The notes under the pieces were generated by a model. The model had not been told where the DNA came from. It made no database searches and was given only the letters and a program-made list of their open reading frames with translations. From Nemertoderma westbladi (lineage: Eukaryota; Xenacoelomorpha; Nemertodermatida; Nemertodermatidae), in NCBI GenBank assembly GCA_032718475.1, contig JAUCBJ010003281.1, forward strand, positions 1 to 35,000: a stretch of DNA of 35,000 bases, given 5' to 3'. Below, in pieces: positions 1 through 9,131 of this stretch. Position 1 is the first letter of the stretch. Each line of letters begins with the position of its first letter. Position numbers and translations under genes: made by a program.

Positions 1-1353
1 CCTTAGTAGTCTTATGTAACAACCATCAATTCGTTGTTCAAGTGATTTAGTCAGTGTCCAGGTCTCACCCCCGTATAAAAATACACTTTCCACTGTGGCT
101 CGAAAGAACTTAGTCTTCAGGTGCCTGGAGAGATCTGATTTCCAGATGGTATCCATTTTTGATAGAGCTACCCAAGCCTTTGCTTTCCTAACTTCTATGT
201 CCTTTTCGCTACTCTCTATCCATGATCCAAGGTACTGAAAGTCGTCGACCTTCCTTAGTTGATTATTATCAATGGTTGTCAAGTTTCCATCAACATTAAA
301 GGTCATGAATTCGGTCTTGGTAGCATTTATATGCAATCCAACCTCCTTAGCAGCCCTCTCCACTTTATTTAGTAGAAGCTGTGCATCTGCTAGCGTATTA
401 GAGAGCAGGGCGATGTCATCCGCAAAGTCGGTGTCTGTGACTGTAGTTGCCGGATATCTACTACTTCTGCGTTCTTGAAGTGTGAATCCCAGATCTTCAC
501 CCTTTGTGGCCGTCCTCATTGCATAATCCAGCACAATTACAAATAGTAATGGTGCTAATGTGTCACCTTGCAGTACGCCAGCCAGGATTGAGAAAAACTG
601 AGTTTCACCATCTGGTGAGAGTACCTGCGCTTCTGTGTCACAATATAACAATCCAATGCCAGCAACAATTACTTCTGGTATTCCATAAGCTCTTAGGACT
701 TCAAGCATTTTACCTCTATGGATGGAGTCGAATGCCTTCTTGAAGTCCACAAAAGTCATGACTGCGGGGAGATTCTTTGACTTAATTCCTTCAATCAGTC
801 TCCGTAGTGCAAGTATCTGAGCTATTGTTGATCTACGTGGTCGAAATCCATTTTGGCTCTTACGCAGTAGTTTCTCTATGTGAGGCCTAATCCTATATAG
901 AATCATTTTATTGTATATTTTGGCAGCTACCACAAGCAGACAGATCCCACGATAGTTTGTTGGTATGCCGAGGTCTCCTTTCTTGGGGAGAGGCTTTAGT
1001 TGACCTTTAGTCTAAATTGGTGGAGGCTTTTCCCCTTTTAACATCCGGTTGCAAACATTCAATAATGGTCTGATTAGCACTCCGGTTTTCCATACCTCCG
1101 CTGGGATTTCATCTAATCCACTCGCTTTATTATTGGACATGCTTTTAATGCTTCTTTGGAGTTCGGCAGGTGTGAAGTCCCCGGTTTCTATAGGTAGTGT
1201 CTTGTCATATATTTTCCTTTTAGGGTTGACCTCGATGTTTGGTGGCTGCCCAAGCAAGTTGCTGAAGTGATTTTTCCACTTCCCAACACGTACTCCAGGA
1301 CTATCGGCTTTGAGGCGCCCCTTTGGCACAACTTTTCCGACCAGATACCTCAT
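1..1353 (-). pseudogene. Reverse transcriptase frame with one internal TAG
   Basis: The frame is open from 1353 to the window edge except for one TAG at 1012-1014, where related elements usually have Trp. In order it shows the pre-RT linker (WKNHFSNLLGQPP), a fingers block ending KASGLDEIPAEVW, palm motif A FVDFKKAFDS near 721-757, GVLQGDTLAPLLF near 541-575, the catalytic box DFADDIALL near 400-430, and the thumb (FQYLGSWIE, then LYGGETWTLTKSLE near 40-80). A one-base frameshift around 1325-1350 breaks it from the upstream linker; an in-frame TAA directly precedes the ATG at 1353. All catalytic aspartates remain. This is a lightly decayed copy rather than a working gene. Confidence 0.88.
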
Positions 1354-1455
1354 TTACAGTTTGCCAGGTAAGTCTTGATTGTTGCTGTATGTGAGCAGTT
1401 GTAATTGCTTCAGTTTTATCCTGTATGTACTTTTCCTGGCTGGTATCCTGGCTAA
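1..1455 (-). mobile_element. Non-LTR retrotransposon, 5'-truncated, runs off left edge
   Basis: The minus strand encodes the linker and reverse transcriptase of a LINE-type element. Similarity to the usual linker (a TWQTVNEVSGRKS-like stretch near 1340-1380) reaches back to about 1455, where it stops against an AT-rich simple repeat. The apurinic-type endonuclease expected further upstream is absent, so this is a 5'-truncated insertion. The 3' end and tail lie left of the window. The clade cannot be fixed by eye; the motif style fits CR1/L2- or RTE-like elements. Confidence 0.9.
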
Positions 1456-1505
1456 TAATAAATTAATAATAATAAATTAAAATAATAAATTAATTAATAA
1501 ATGAG
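1453..1505. repeat. AT-rich simple repeat (TAATAAAT-like)
   Basis: Run of TAATAATAAATTAA-type units directly at the truncated 5' side of the non-LTR copy. Confidence 0.7.
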
Positions 1506-2103
1506 TTTCTCAAATTTGATAACATGAATCGAATGAATACCGGAGTAGAAAAGTTTTCCACGTCATAAAAAATATCCCTCCAAATAAAGGTGGTAGTTAA
1601 AAGAGTAAAATAGTTATTTTCTTACACAGTGGGTCTAGCAATCCGATGATACTAAAACGATGAACCATTTATAAGTTTATGGGGTGTGGGAATATTGCAG
1701 CCGAAGTCTTGAGATTCAGTTATTGTTATACTGTGAAGCATACCTGTGGGAAAACCTTATGTGTGGGCGTTGGGGATGCCAAACTGGCGGATATGAGGTA
1801 TCGGAAGAAAGCCCATAAGCAGGGCTATCTAGTAGTGGTAATCTTTTGTTCATCCGACCTAATGTTAAAAAACGGCCATTACTTAAACTTTTCTATATTT
1901 TAGAATCTTTCTCACACCACTGTGTCTGCCATAGTGGGCGATTCGAGATGATTCAACTACCATTGTGTAGCTCTACATTCAACCGATTGAATGGCGGCAA
2001 TGATAAACCCATAGGGATTCATTAAGTGGTAGTATTATAGGAATACGTAAAATATGTCTAAAACACTAAAAAGCGTCAGCACCAAGTGGATAGACGCTCA
2101 GGC
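1506..2103. other. Non-coding, no feature recognised
   Basis: AT-rich DNA. A 74-codon open frame at 1679-1903 has no recognisable motif and is taken as chance. Confidence 0.5.
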
Positions 2104-2290
2104 AAACACATATTTGTGTTCTTACCAACTCGGATAACATCAATCGATTTTTTCCCACCAGTTCGCGTACATTCACATAAAACACAAATTTGTGTTTCTA
2201 CCAAGTCAGATGAGTTTACAAATTTATACCTGACCAAATGCGATACAAATTGATAAAAGACAAATTTGTGTTCCTACCAAGTCGAAACAA
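2104..2290. repeat. Three tandem 76-bp repeats with palindromic core
   Basis: Units start at 2104, 2180 and 2256, exactly 76 bp apart; the third is cut short. Each begins with a near-perfect palindrome (ACACAAATTTGTGT in the second unit, ACACATATTTGTGT in the first) followed by YTACCAASTCRGA. The rest of each unit has diverged strongly, so this is an old, small satellite fragment or the inside of an unidentified repeat. Confidence 0.75.
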
Positions 2291-2346
2291 AAGTAAATGA
2301 AGACGCTGACCAGTTTAAGTGTTAAACAATCCCCTAATAACCATTT

Positions 2347-2448
2347 ATTTTACTAAAAGAAAGTACCGATTGCTTCTGCAAATTCTGCGACACCTCAGCA
2401 AGCGACCGGTACCATTGCATCAAATGTAACTCGGGCCTCTCACTCTAG
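2347..2448 (+). pseudogene. Cys-rich transposase C-terminus remnant (piggyBac-like?)
   Basis: A short open stretch ends at TAG 2446-2448 and reads CFCKFCDTSASDRYHCIKCN near its end, a C-x2-C...RYxC-x2-C zinc-binding pattern. The Cys-rich tail of piggyBac-type transposases has a similar RYxCxxCxxxL arrangement, but no catalytic domain lies upstream and the match is short. It could also be another zinc-ribbon fragment or chance. Confidence 0.25.
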
Positions 2449-2690
2449 GCGCTATCCGTTTTAACATAAATAAATAAAGAGTTATCTATTTATCACTCAA
2501 AAGTACCCATTTTACTGATTTATTGTGTATAACTTTTTCTCATTTACAGTACAGTAGGCCCTACTCATACAGAGTGTAAATAAATTAAAAAATAAATAAA
2601 TAACCACTTCTTTTACAAAAAGAAAGTACCGTTATTTTGTCCGCCTTTTTAATCCGCATTTTCGAGAAAAGTACTACTAGGATCGGGATG
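2449..2690. other. Non-coding; second copy of a short motif
   Basis: AT-rich. The 33-bp stretch at 2336-2369 (ending AAAAGAAAGTACCG) recurs with few changes at 2598-2631; nothing else is recognised. Confidence 0.45.
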
Positions 2691-3900
2691 CAGCATTGCA
2701 GCTACATTTTTAAGAATGCTGTGCCGGCTTGTCGACAAAATTGCGCCGCCACAACACCCGACCACCCATGACATTTGCTATATCATCCGCATTCTTCAAG
2801 GCCAGTGTCCTTTAAGATGAGCCTCAAGAAAGTCATGGGCTGTCCACCATGCTTATTCACTGGCTGATCCTCACGGTGAAAGCAATGTCCTGCAAAGCGG
2901 AGGCGGCTTTGTTCTAGTGTCAAGCTTGGGGGAACCAATGAGACACCTCCAAGTTATATAGTGTCTGGTTGGAGATGTGTGCATTGTACTTGAAACAGTG
3001 AACACGGCTCTAAATAATCGGACCTTAAGTTTCCGATTAATTCTCTGTGACTTCCAAATCCTGGAAAGCCTATTCATTCAAGGCTGCCCATGCATTTCCT
3101 TACGTATTCGAAGGTCCTCACCTGACTTCCGGATCCATAATCCCAGGTAACAGAAGTCGTCCACATGCTCAAGCATACCATCCTTTGAGCTTATGCTCAG
3201 CCGGTCAGAGACTTGCTGAGGACTTTCAAAGTTAACTGTCAAAATTGTGTCTTTTTGGAGTTAATAATATGACCAACACTAGAAGAAGCCTGTTCTAATG
3301 AGGTGAGGAGCCGTTGGGTCCATCTAGTGATTCTGAGAGTACTCCTAAGTCATCAGCAACGTCTAGATCAGTTAGGTACTTGGCAGGATTTCCTCGACTT
3401 CTGGAGCCAGTAGGTGGAGTTACCATCACCCCTTCACAATATACACTTTTACTTCTATAAAGTTATCAGGCAATACCCTGTCATTACTGAGGAGCTTTCC
3501 AAAGTGGGCCTTCCAACCATTGAGGCGATCGGCTGGTGTTTCTGCCTTAACCTTGGTGGTTGGTTGGCTTTTCCGCCCAGTAAGCAGAGTTGATCGATTT
3601 CCATGCCTGGGATGATTGCCTGCTGTCGTCACCATCATTGATGGCATCAACCTGTTGGTTTATTTGCTCCTGTAGATTAGCAGAGTACTGCCTGTTCAGG
3701 GACCTAGATGCAGCCTCTAACTGCATTCTTGGCCGCTGTAATGTCGTGTGTTTGAGTCGGGACTCCTTCTGCGCCTTATGAAGGTCATTTCGGCACTTCT
3801 GAATTTTTTTGTTAGTCCAGGGGGCCCTTTTCCTGTTTCGAGGGTATACAGGAACTGTTTCTGCAGCTGCTAACTTAACTGCTTCTGTGAAGGGAGTATA
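2690..3900 (-). mobile_element. Degenerate non-LTR retrotransposon with deleted RT core
   Basis: Minus-strand pieces in several frames line up with the same element type as at 1-1455. At 3650-3860 is the basic linker after the endonuclease (RKRAPWTNKKIQKCRNDL), at 3440-3600 the pre-RT segment (LTGRKSQPTTKVKAETPADR and WKAHFGKLLS), then near 3425 the frame jumps to KYLTDLDVADDLGVL at about 3330-3385. The fingers and motif A are therefore missing and the catalytic FADD reads VADD. Thumb and tail follow (DDFCYLGLWI near 3130, RLSRIWKSQRINRKLKVRLF near 3010-3070, a Cys/His tail near 2870). Frameshifts and stops throughout; no function is possible. Confidence 0.82.
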
Positions 3901-3951
3901 TAGAGTATTATGTATTATGAATTATGAACAGCCGAGTCAATCCCACCACCA

Positions 3952-3981
3952 CCCCCCCCCCCCCCCCCCCCCCCACCCCCC
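3952..3981. repeat. Poly-C tract
   Basis: Uninterrupted run of 23 C (3952-3974), then A and six more C. A run of almost the same length lies at 28912. Confidence 0.95.
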
Positions 3982-3984
3982 ACT

Positions 3985-5876
3985 TATAAATCGAAAATAA
4001 ATAAAAAAAAACAAGTAAAAATTCGAGGTATTCAATAAATTTATTAGAGACTCTGACATCAACCTATATGACAACTTGCAGCTGCAGATTACAGGTAGGG
4101 GTACCGGCCGGTATAATGTAAAACTGAAACTAATTAGAAAGCGTAATGATCCGATATATAAGATATTCTATGTAGCAAGCACGTTTGAATGCATCGAAAC
4201 CTACTATAATTATCTTTACTTTAAATATTGCATTAAATGGTACGATACAATATTCATTCAATTATAATAATAAATAAATAAAATTATAACAATGAATTAT
4301 TACAGAGAAAATAACACTACACTCTTACGTGAGGGTATAAATTAGGTGAGAGATAAGTGTCGCTCAAACTTAACAGTAGCACTTAACAAACTTAACACTC
4401 AAGTGTTGTAAGTGTGGGGCGAGCCACGAAGTCCAGGTGAGCCTTCGCGAAGGAGTATAATTAGTGGAACAATTATCATTGTCAGCCTCGTTTGAACGCT
4501 AATAAGTCTCTCTAAATCTTTGATGAAATGAAACCAAACTTGGTACAAACTTAGTCTATCAAAAGTTTAGAAATTCTACATGCAGACAGACTTCTAAAGT
4601 TCGTCTGTCGACCGGTAGGCGAAATGACTAAGTCCTCTAATTGCACTCCAGGTACGTGTTTACTCTGCACTTACATCTTATACTAGAAATATTTACGCAC
4701 GGAAACACAATATACTTCACAATAACTCGTAATGTAACACTTTATACCATTACATTAGGCCTGTGAGTTGTTAATCCAAGGCTGGCGAGTTTGTGACCTC
4801 CAATAGTAACAATGAATAATACACTAAATAAAACACTATCAGGGCAATGAAAAATAATCCACACATAAAAACTATAAGAACAAATTGTATAATTAATTGA
4901 TAACAAACATTTTAATTGCTATTTAATTATCTCAATGCTTATTAATGTAGCTAAACGTTTGAACAATATGTAATTAATAATACAACCTTTTTTCACCCAC
5001 AACCGCAGTATCTTTAATACACCTCCAACAAACTTGTGATGATTGATTACCTGAAAAGATTTTACGATAGAAATTTAAATTAATCATAAATAATTTACTT
5101 CTAACCCAATAATATCACCAATAACTATATTTACATGATAGTCTGAAAAGTGCCGATATGTACCGAGTAAGCGTAGTGAGGTAGACATAATCGAGGGATT
5201 GTAGCGCTTTTAGAATGGATCACGAAATTTTGTTACATAACGTCAACTTCTATGATATTTTTTAGTCTCTTGGGTGATTAGATAAATAATTAATACTCAA
5301 ATTAATTATTATATTAATAACAACAATTACTACTAAAGACATGTTCTAGAAGTCTGTTGTTTGGAAATTATTGAATAGTTTCAGCGTTCCAAAATCGTAA
5401 GACTATAAAGACAAAGAGGTAGCATCAGCGTTATTAGAATTTCACCAGAGCGGAAGAAGTTGACAAAATATAAGAAAATTTACAAAAAGATAAAAAAAAG
5501 ATTTTCTAAAAAGATATAATTATAATAAATCAGAAATAAAAAAACTAAACAGCATTACATAAAAACAACGTATTATTAATATTAAAAAATAATAATTAAT
5601 AATAATATTAAACTTCAATTAATAAATATTATTAATTATTACAATATTTATATTAATGTCGCGGTGTAAGAAAAGCAATAAAATATCCTTATAGCTAATA
5701 TTTAGCTTGGAGTTTAAAAATATAATTTTAACACTGTTAAATGAGAACAAATTATAATTAGATTGAATTACAAGTAATTCTAACCGATAATTTTATAAAA
5801 ATAATTAATTAAACTAAATATCAAATAACTAATTAATTGGCAATAACTAATTAACTACTTCATTTGTTTTTTAATA
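3985..5876. other. AT-rich intergenic DNA
   Basis: No gene or RNA recognised. Short homopolymer and ATTAATAA-rich tracts dominate, especially 5270-5860. A phrase GTGTGGGGCGAGCCACGAAG at about 4412-4431 recurs in altered form near 14131, suggesting a small dispersed repeat. A 63-codon frame at 4076-4267 looks like chance. Confidence 0.5.
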
Positions 5877-6907
5877 GAGTTGGTGCGCGAAAAAATTATT
5901 GAGCTAGAAACAAATGAATAAGGGGTAACAAGGTGCCCTGAATCGAGTGGCGGCGTGTGTTTTTTGTAAAAACACGTGGAAACGGTCGATATAGGGGGTT
6001 TAAGTAAACGCGGGAAGCCAATTTTTAAAATCGGCTGTGATTGGATGCTACATATTTGACGTCATTACGCAGTGCTCTGATAATTTTTTATCTTGGTTTC
6101 TATGGGTAGAGATTTTCGATCTATTCAAATACACATTAAATCTCAATCATTTCACACGTGGCTTATATCAATTGAAAGCGGAGAGTCTTGCGCGTCTTTT
6201 AACAATACAATTAATTAAATTCATAAAGGAGTACATTGATAAAATGCTGTTTACAATTACAAACTCGGCAGATTCCCTGACCGGTATGTAAGCACTCAGC
6301 CTATTGCAGTATCTGAGTATTACAGATTTACTTCATTAAGTAGGGTTTACTGGTGACCGCGACCGGTATACATTTTTAATATTCAAGTAGCCTACTGCCA
6401 ATTATTACTTTATTACAGTACCGTCTAACCGGTATTACAAATTTAGTGTTATTTTAAATCGAATCTACCGTAATCAATACAGATTGGAAAGCAGTACCGG
6501 TATTGCAGCTGGAAAATAATACAGCTGAATACATATATTTGTCAATGTTCCTCACCATGAATTTAATTAATTGTTGTGTTAAAAGACGCGCAAGATTCCC
6601 CGCTTTCAATTGATATAAGCCACGTGTGAAATGATTGAGATTTAATGTGTATTTGAATAGATCGAAAATCTCTCTCCATAGAAACCAAGATAAAAAATCA
6701 TTAGAGCACTGCGTAATGACGTCAAATATGTAGCAGCCAATCACAGCCGATTTTCAAAATTGGCCTCCCGCGCTTACTTAAACCCGCCATTTCGACCGTT
6801 TCCTCGTGTTTTTTTTACAAAAAACACACCCCGCCACTCGATTCAGGGCACCCTCTTACGCCTAATTCGATTGTTTCTAGCCTAACAATATTTTCGCGCA
6901 CCAACCC
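5877..6907. mobile_element. Fold-back (MITE-like) element, ~367-bp inverted arms, TA flanks
   Basis: The left arm 5877-6243 is repeated inverted at 6541-6907 around a loop of about 300 bp. The ends read GAGTTGGTGCGCGAAAA and (inverted) GGGTTGGTGCGCGAAAA. Both outer flanks are TA (5875-5876 and 6908-6909), the target-site pattern of Tc1/mariner-type cut-and-paste elements. Because the arms mirror each other, near-identical 'peptides' starting MIGCYIFDVITQCS appear on both strands at 6037 and 6744; these are a by-product of the inverted repeat, not genes. The loop is rich in ACCGGTA. No transposase is present, so it is non-autonomous. Confidence 0.85.
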
Positions 6908-6914
6908 TATTTAT

Positions 6915-7025
6915 TTTACATTAACGAACGTAGTGAGAGAGTTATAAAAATCCGCGAGGATCAGAGAACGCAGTAAAGAACAGTTAGTAGTTTTATTACA
7001 AAATAGTTACATTACGAAACAATTC
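6915..7025. repeat. Partial copy of hairpin repeat family
   Basis: The stretch CGAACGTAGTGAGAGAG...CGCGAGGATCAGAGAACGCAG, then TAGTTTTATTACAAAATA and ACATTACGAAA, matches 7415-7540 in the same order. Only the loop and right-arm side is present here, directly beside the fold-back element. Confidence 0.6.
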
Positions 7026-7347
7026 CTAATGAAATGAAACTTTAGGAAATATGTTGTTTAAAAGAATAGTAATTAAATTAAAGTGTTTTTAATATTTATG
7101 CGCTGCGCTTAATAATAACGTTATTTGGTTCTGGTAGATTAGATAGCGCTAGTGGTATGTTGTTTACAAGACTACATATTAAAAGTATTGAACATATGGC
7201 CATAGGTTTTAATTCCACTGTCAAGCCTATTTAAAAGAGTTGCCAGTTCTGGTAACAGTATTATTGAGTCGTATCAGACCTCAATACATTTTAAGCATTC
7301 TGTTATTACGTCTCCTAATAATTTAATGAACTAAATATTACTTAACC

Positions 7348-7540
7348 TATTTACTTACATAATTGTGTGTAAAGTAGCACTTTACAGTGTGATGATCCGA
7401 GTGGCTTTGTTACACGAACGAATGTTAGTGAGTGAGTGAAAATAAAGCCACGAGGATCAGAACACTGTAAAGTACTTTGCAACAAGTATGTATGTAGTTT
7501 TATTCCAAAATTTTAACATTACGAAATGATTGTATATATA
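7348..7540. repeat. Hairpin repeat with ~55-bp imperfect arms
   Basis: Left arm about 7348-7408 (core ACTTTACAGTGTGATGATCC, then GAGTGGCTTT) pairs with right arm 7443-7497 (AAAGCCACGAGGATCAGAAC, then ACTGTAAAGT). The loop carries CGAACGAATGTTAGTGAGTG. Sequence shared with the partial copy at 6915 continues to about 7540. A small non-autonomous fold-back repeat is the best reading. Confidence 0.65.
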
Positions 7541-8307
7541 TTATAAGTGATAGAAACTGCACACAAAGTTAAATTAGTTGCTGTATAAATAAATTATATG
7601 TTATAAATAAGTTAGCTTATATTTATGGTTGCGTTTGGAGCCATGTTAATTGTTTATAGCTACTGGTAAAATAGCTACCGGTAGGTAATGCAGTAGGCCT
7701 ATCTGGCTGTCAGGCAATTAATAATAAATACCAACCACCTATTGTTTATGTGGTAACCATGACGGCGTGTTGTAATGTCCGCTAAAGGGACATTAATTAA
7801 CTGAATAACACCAACAATACTAAATGTACAGGCCAATACAATGCTGTAATGTCCTCTAAAGTTGTAAAGTGCTAAATAACAACTCGCTGTTAATACTAAC
7901 GGCGTTGAGGATTGTTACAATTTTGGAATACAATTATTTTGTGATTACTATTATATCCTATGTAAATTACATTTGACGAAATAAATACATAAAAGTAATG
8001 ATAATAAAATAAAATAAAGAAAACATCTTAAAAATTAATATATGATTGAAAATTCTAAATAAATATGACAACAACAACAAACAAACAAACAAAAAAAACA
8101 TTGCATGAAACAAGCAATCAGCTTCCGCTATTGAAACGCAAAATATTACCTATAAATTTTAAAACTAATCCCAATTATTGCGCACACCGCAAGACAATTC
8201 ATAACGAAACTGCCTCATTCTTTATAGATGTAGGTAGTTGTTTTAGGAAAGAGGGACCTTTAAAATAACAATAGAATTAATGTATTTATTGTTGTTGGAG
8301 ATATTTA
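7541..8307. other. Non-coding; small perfect hairpin
   Basis: AT-rich. TAATGTCC at 7773-7780 and GGACATTA at 7788-7795 form an 8-bp perfect stem; the contained TGTCCGCTAAA also occurs in the U3 repeats of the LTRs at 15701 and 26962. No gene seen. Confidence 0.5.
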
Positions 8308-8376
8308 TGTCAGGTAGCTCAGTCGACAAACCGCCAGATGTGAAAGTGAAAGTTCTGGGTTCGATCCCAGATTACG
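8308..8376 (+). repeat. tRNA-like sequence, probable SINE head
   Basis: Contains an A-box-like GGTAGCTCAGTCGA (8313-8326) and a B-box GGTTCGATCCC (about 8358-8368) at tRNA spacing, with a T-arm CTGGGTTCGATCCCAG. The T loop is one base short if the stem is kept perfect, the D stem is poor and no complete acceptor stem is visible, so a functional tRNA is unlikely. An A-rich patch at about 8462-8470 could be the tail of a short tRNA-derived SINE. A decayed tRNA pseudogene is the alternative. Confidence 0.55.
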
Positions 8377-9131
8377 TATTTTTGATGAATTACGTTTTTA
8401 AGGCAGTTTCGTTTAGATTGCCAGCTGGCTTTTCTACCATCTACAAATTTAATGTTAAATGCAAAAAAAACCAAACCGAAACATAGAAGTTATATTTTAA
8501 TAAACACGTTTAACAGAATTAGCCAATTAGGTAACTAAAATGAAATGAATTTTTCGAGGCAACCAGGGGTTGGTTGTTGGTCTGCTGGATTTCTTTAGAT
8601 TCTAAAAAGTATTTTGGTTATTAAAAATTAAATCAGTTAGTTACAATACGAAATGAATAGCCTCACTGTTTCATTATATAATAGTCCAGGTAATAATGTT
8701 CTAATGGATCGTAAATCAAATAAATTCACCATAAAATAAGAGAGAAACTTTTCTAAGACACATAAAACTGCAACGATAATATTTTAGAGGAATTTAACAA
8801 TACAAAATGTAATCTCCGTATGATTTACAAAAAAAAAACTTTTAATCATCTCTTTTAATCCCGTCCATATATATATATATTACTTTACTTCACGAGAAAA
8901 AAAAAACAAATAAAAAAACCTCAACGTGTCCTGAAACAATAAAAAGTTGAGCAAAACTGAGGTAAATTTAGCGACATTTTGAGATAAATGGTTGATAATA
9001 ATAGCAATGAAGGTGAAGCGATTAAAAATAAATTATTTAATTATGTGGCAAAATATAACGGGTAGAATTATTAATATTCAATAACGTATAATAATAATTA
9101 GGCTGATTAATTTAAATTATTTTGCACCAAA
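8377..9131. other. Non-coding, 3' flank of INPP5F gene
   Basis: AT-rich. It holds the transcribed 3' untranslated region of the minus-strand INPP5F gene near 9131 and leftwards; an ATTAAA-type poly(A) signal (TTTAAT on the plus strand) lies near 9045-9050 but its use cannot be judged. A short (TA)n run sits near 8870-8881. Confidence 0.45.

Noticed and set aside
1679-1903. 74-codon plus-strand frame
   Set aside because: No motif, no neighbours, AT-rich intergenic context.
6037-6744. Matching peptides on opposite strands (MIGCYIFDVITQCS...)
   Set aside because: They arise because both lie in the inverted arms of one fold-back element; no conserved protein domain.
8308-8376. Functional tRNA gene
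   Set aside because: T loop one base short, weak D stem and no complete acceptor stem; kept as SINE/tRNA-like only.
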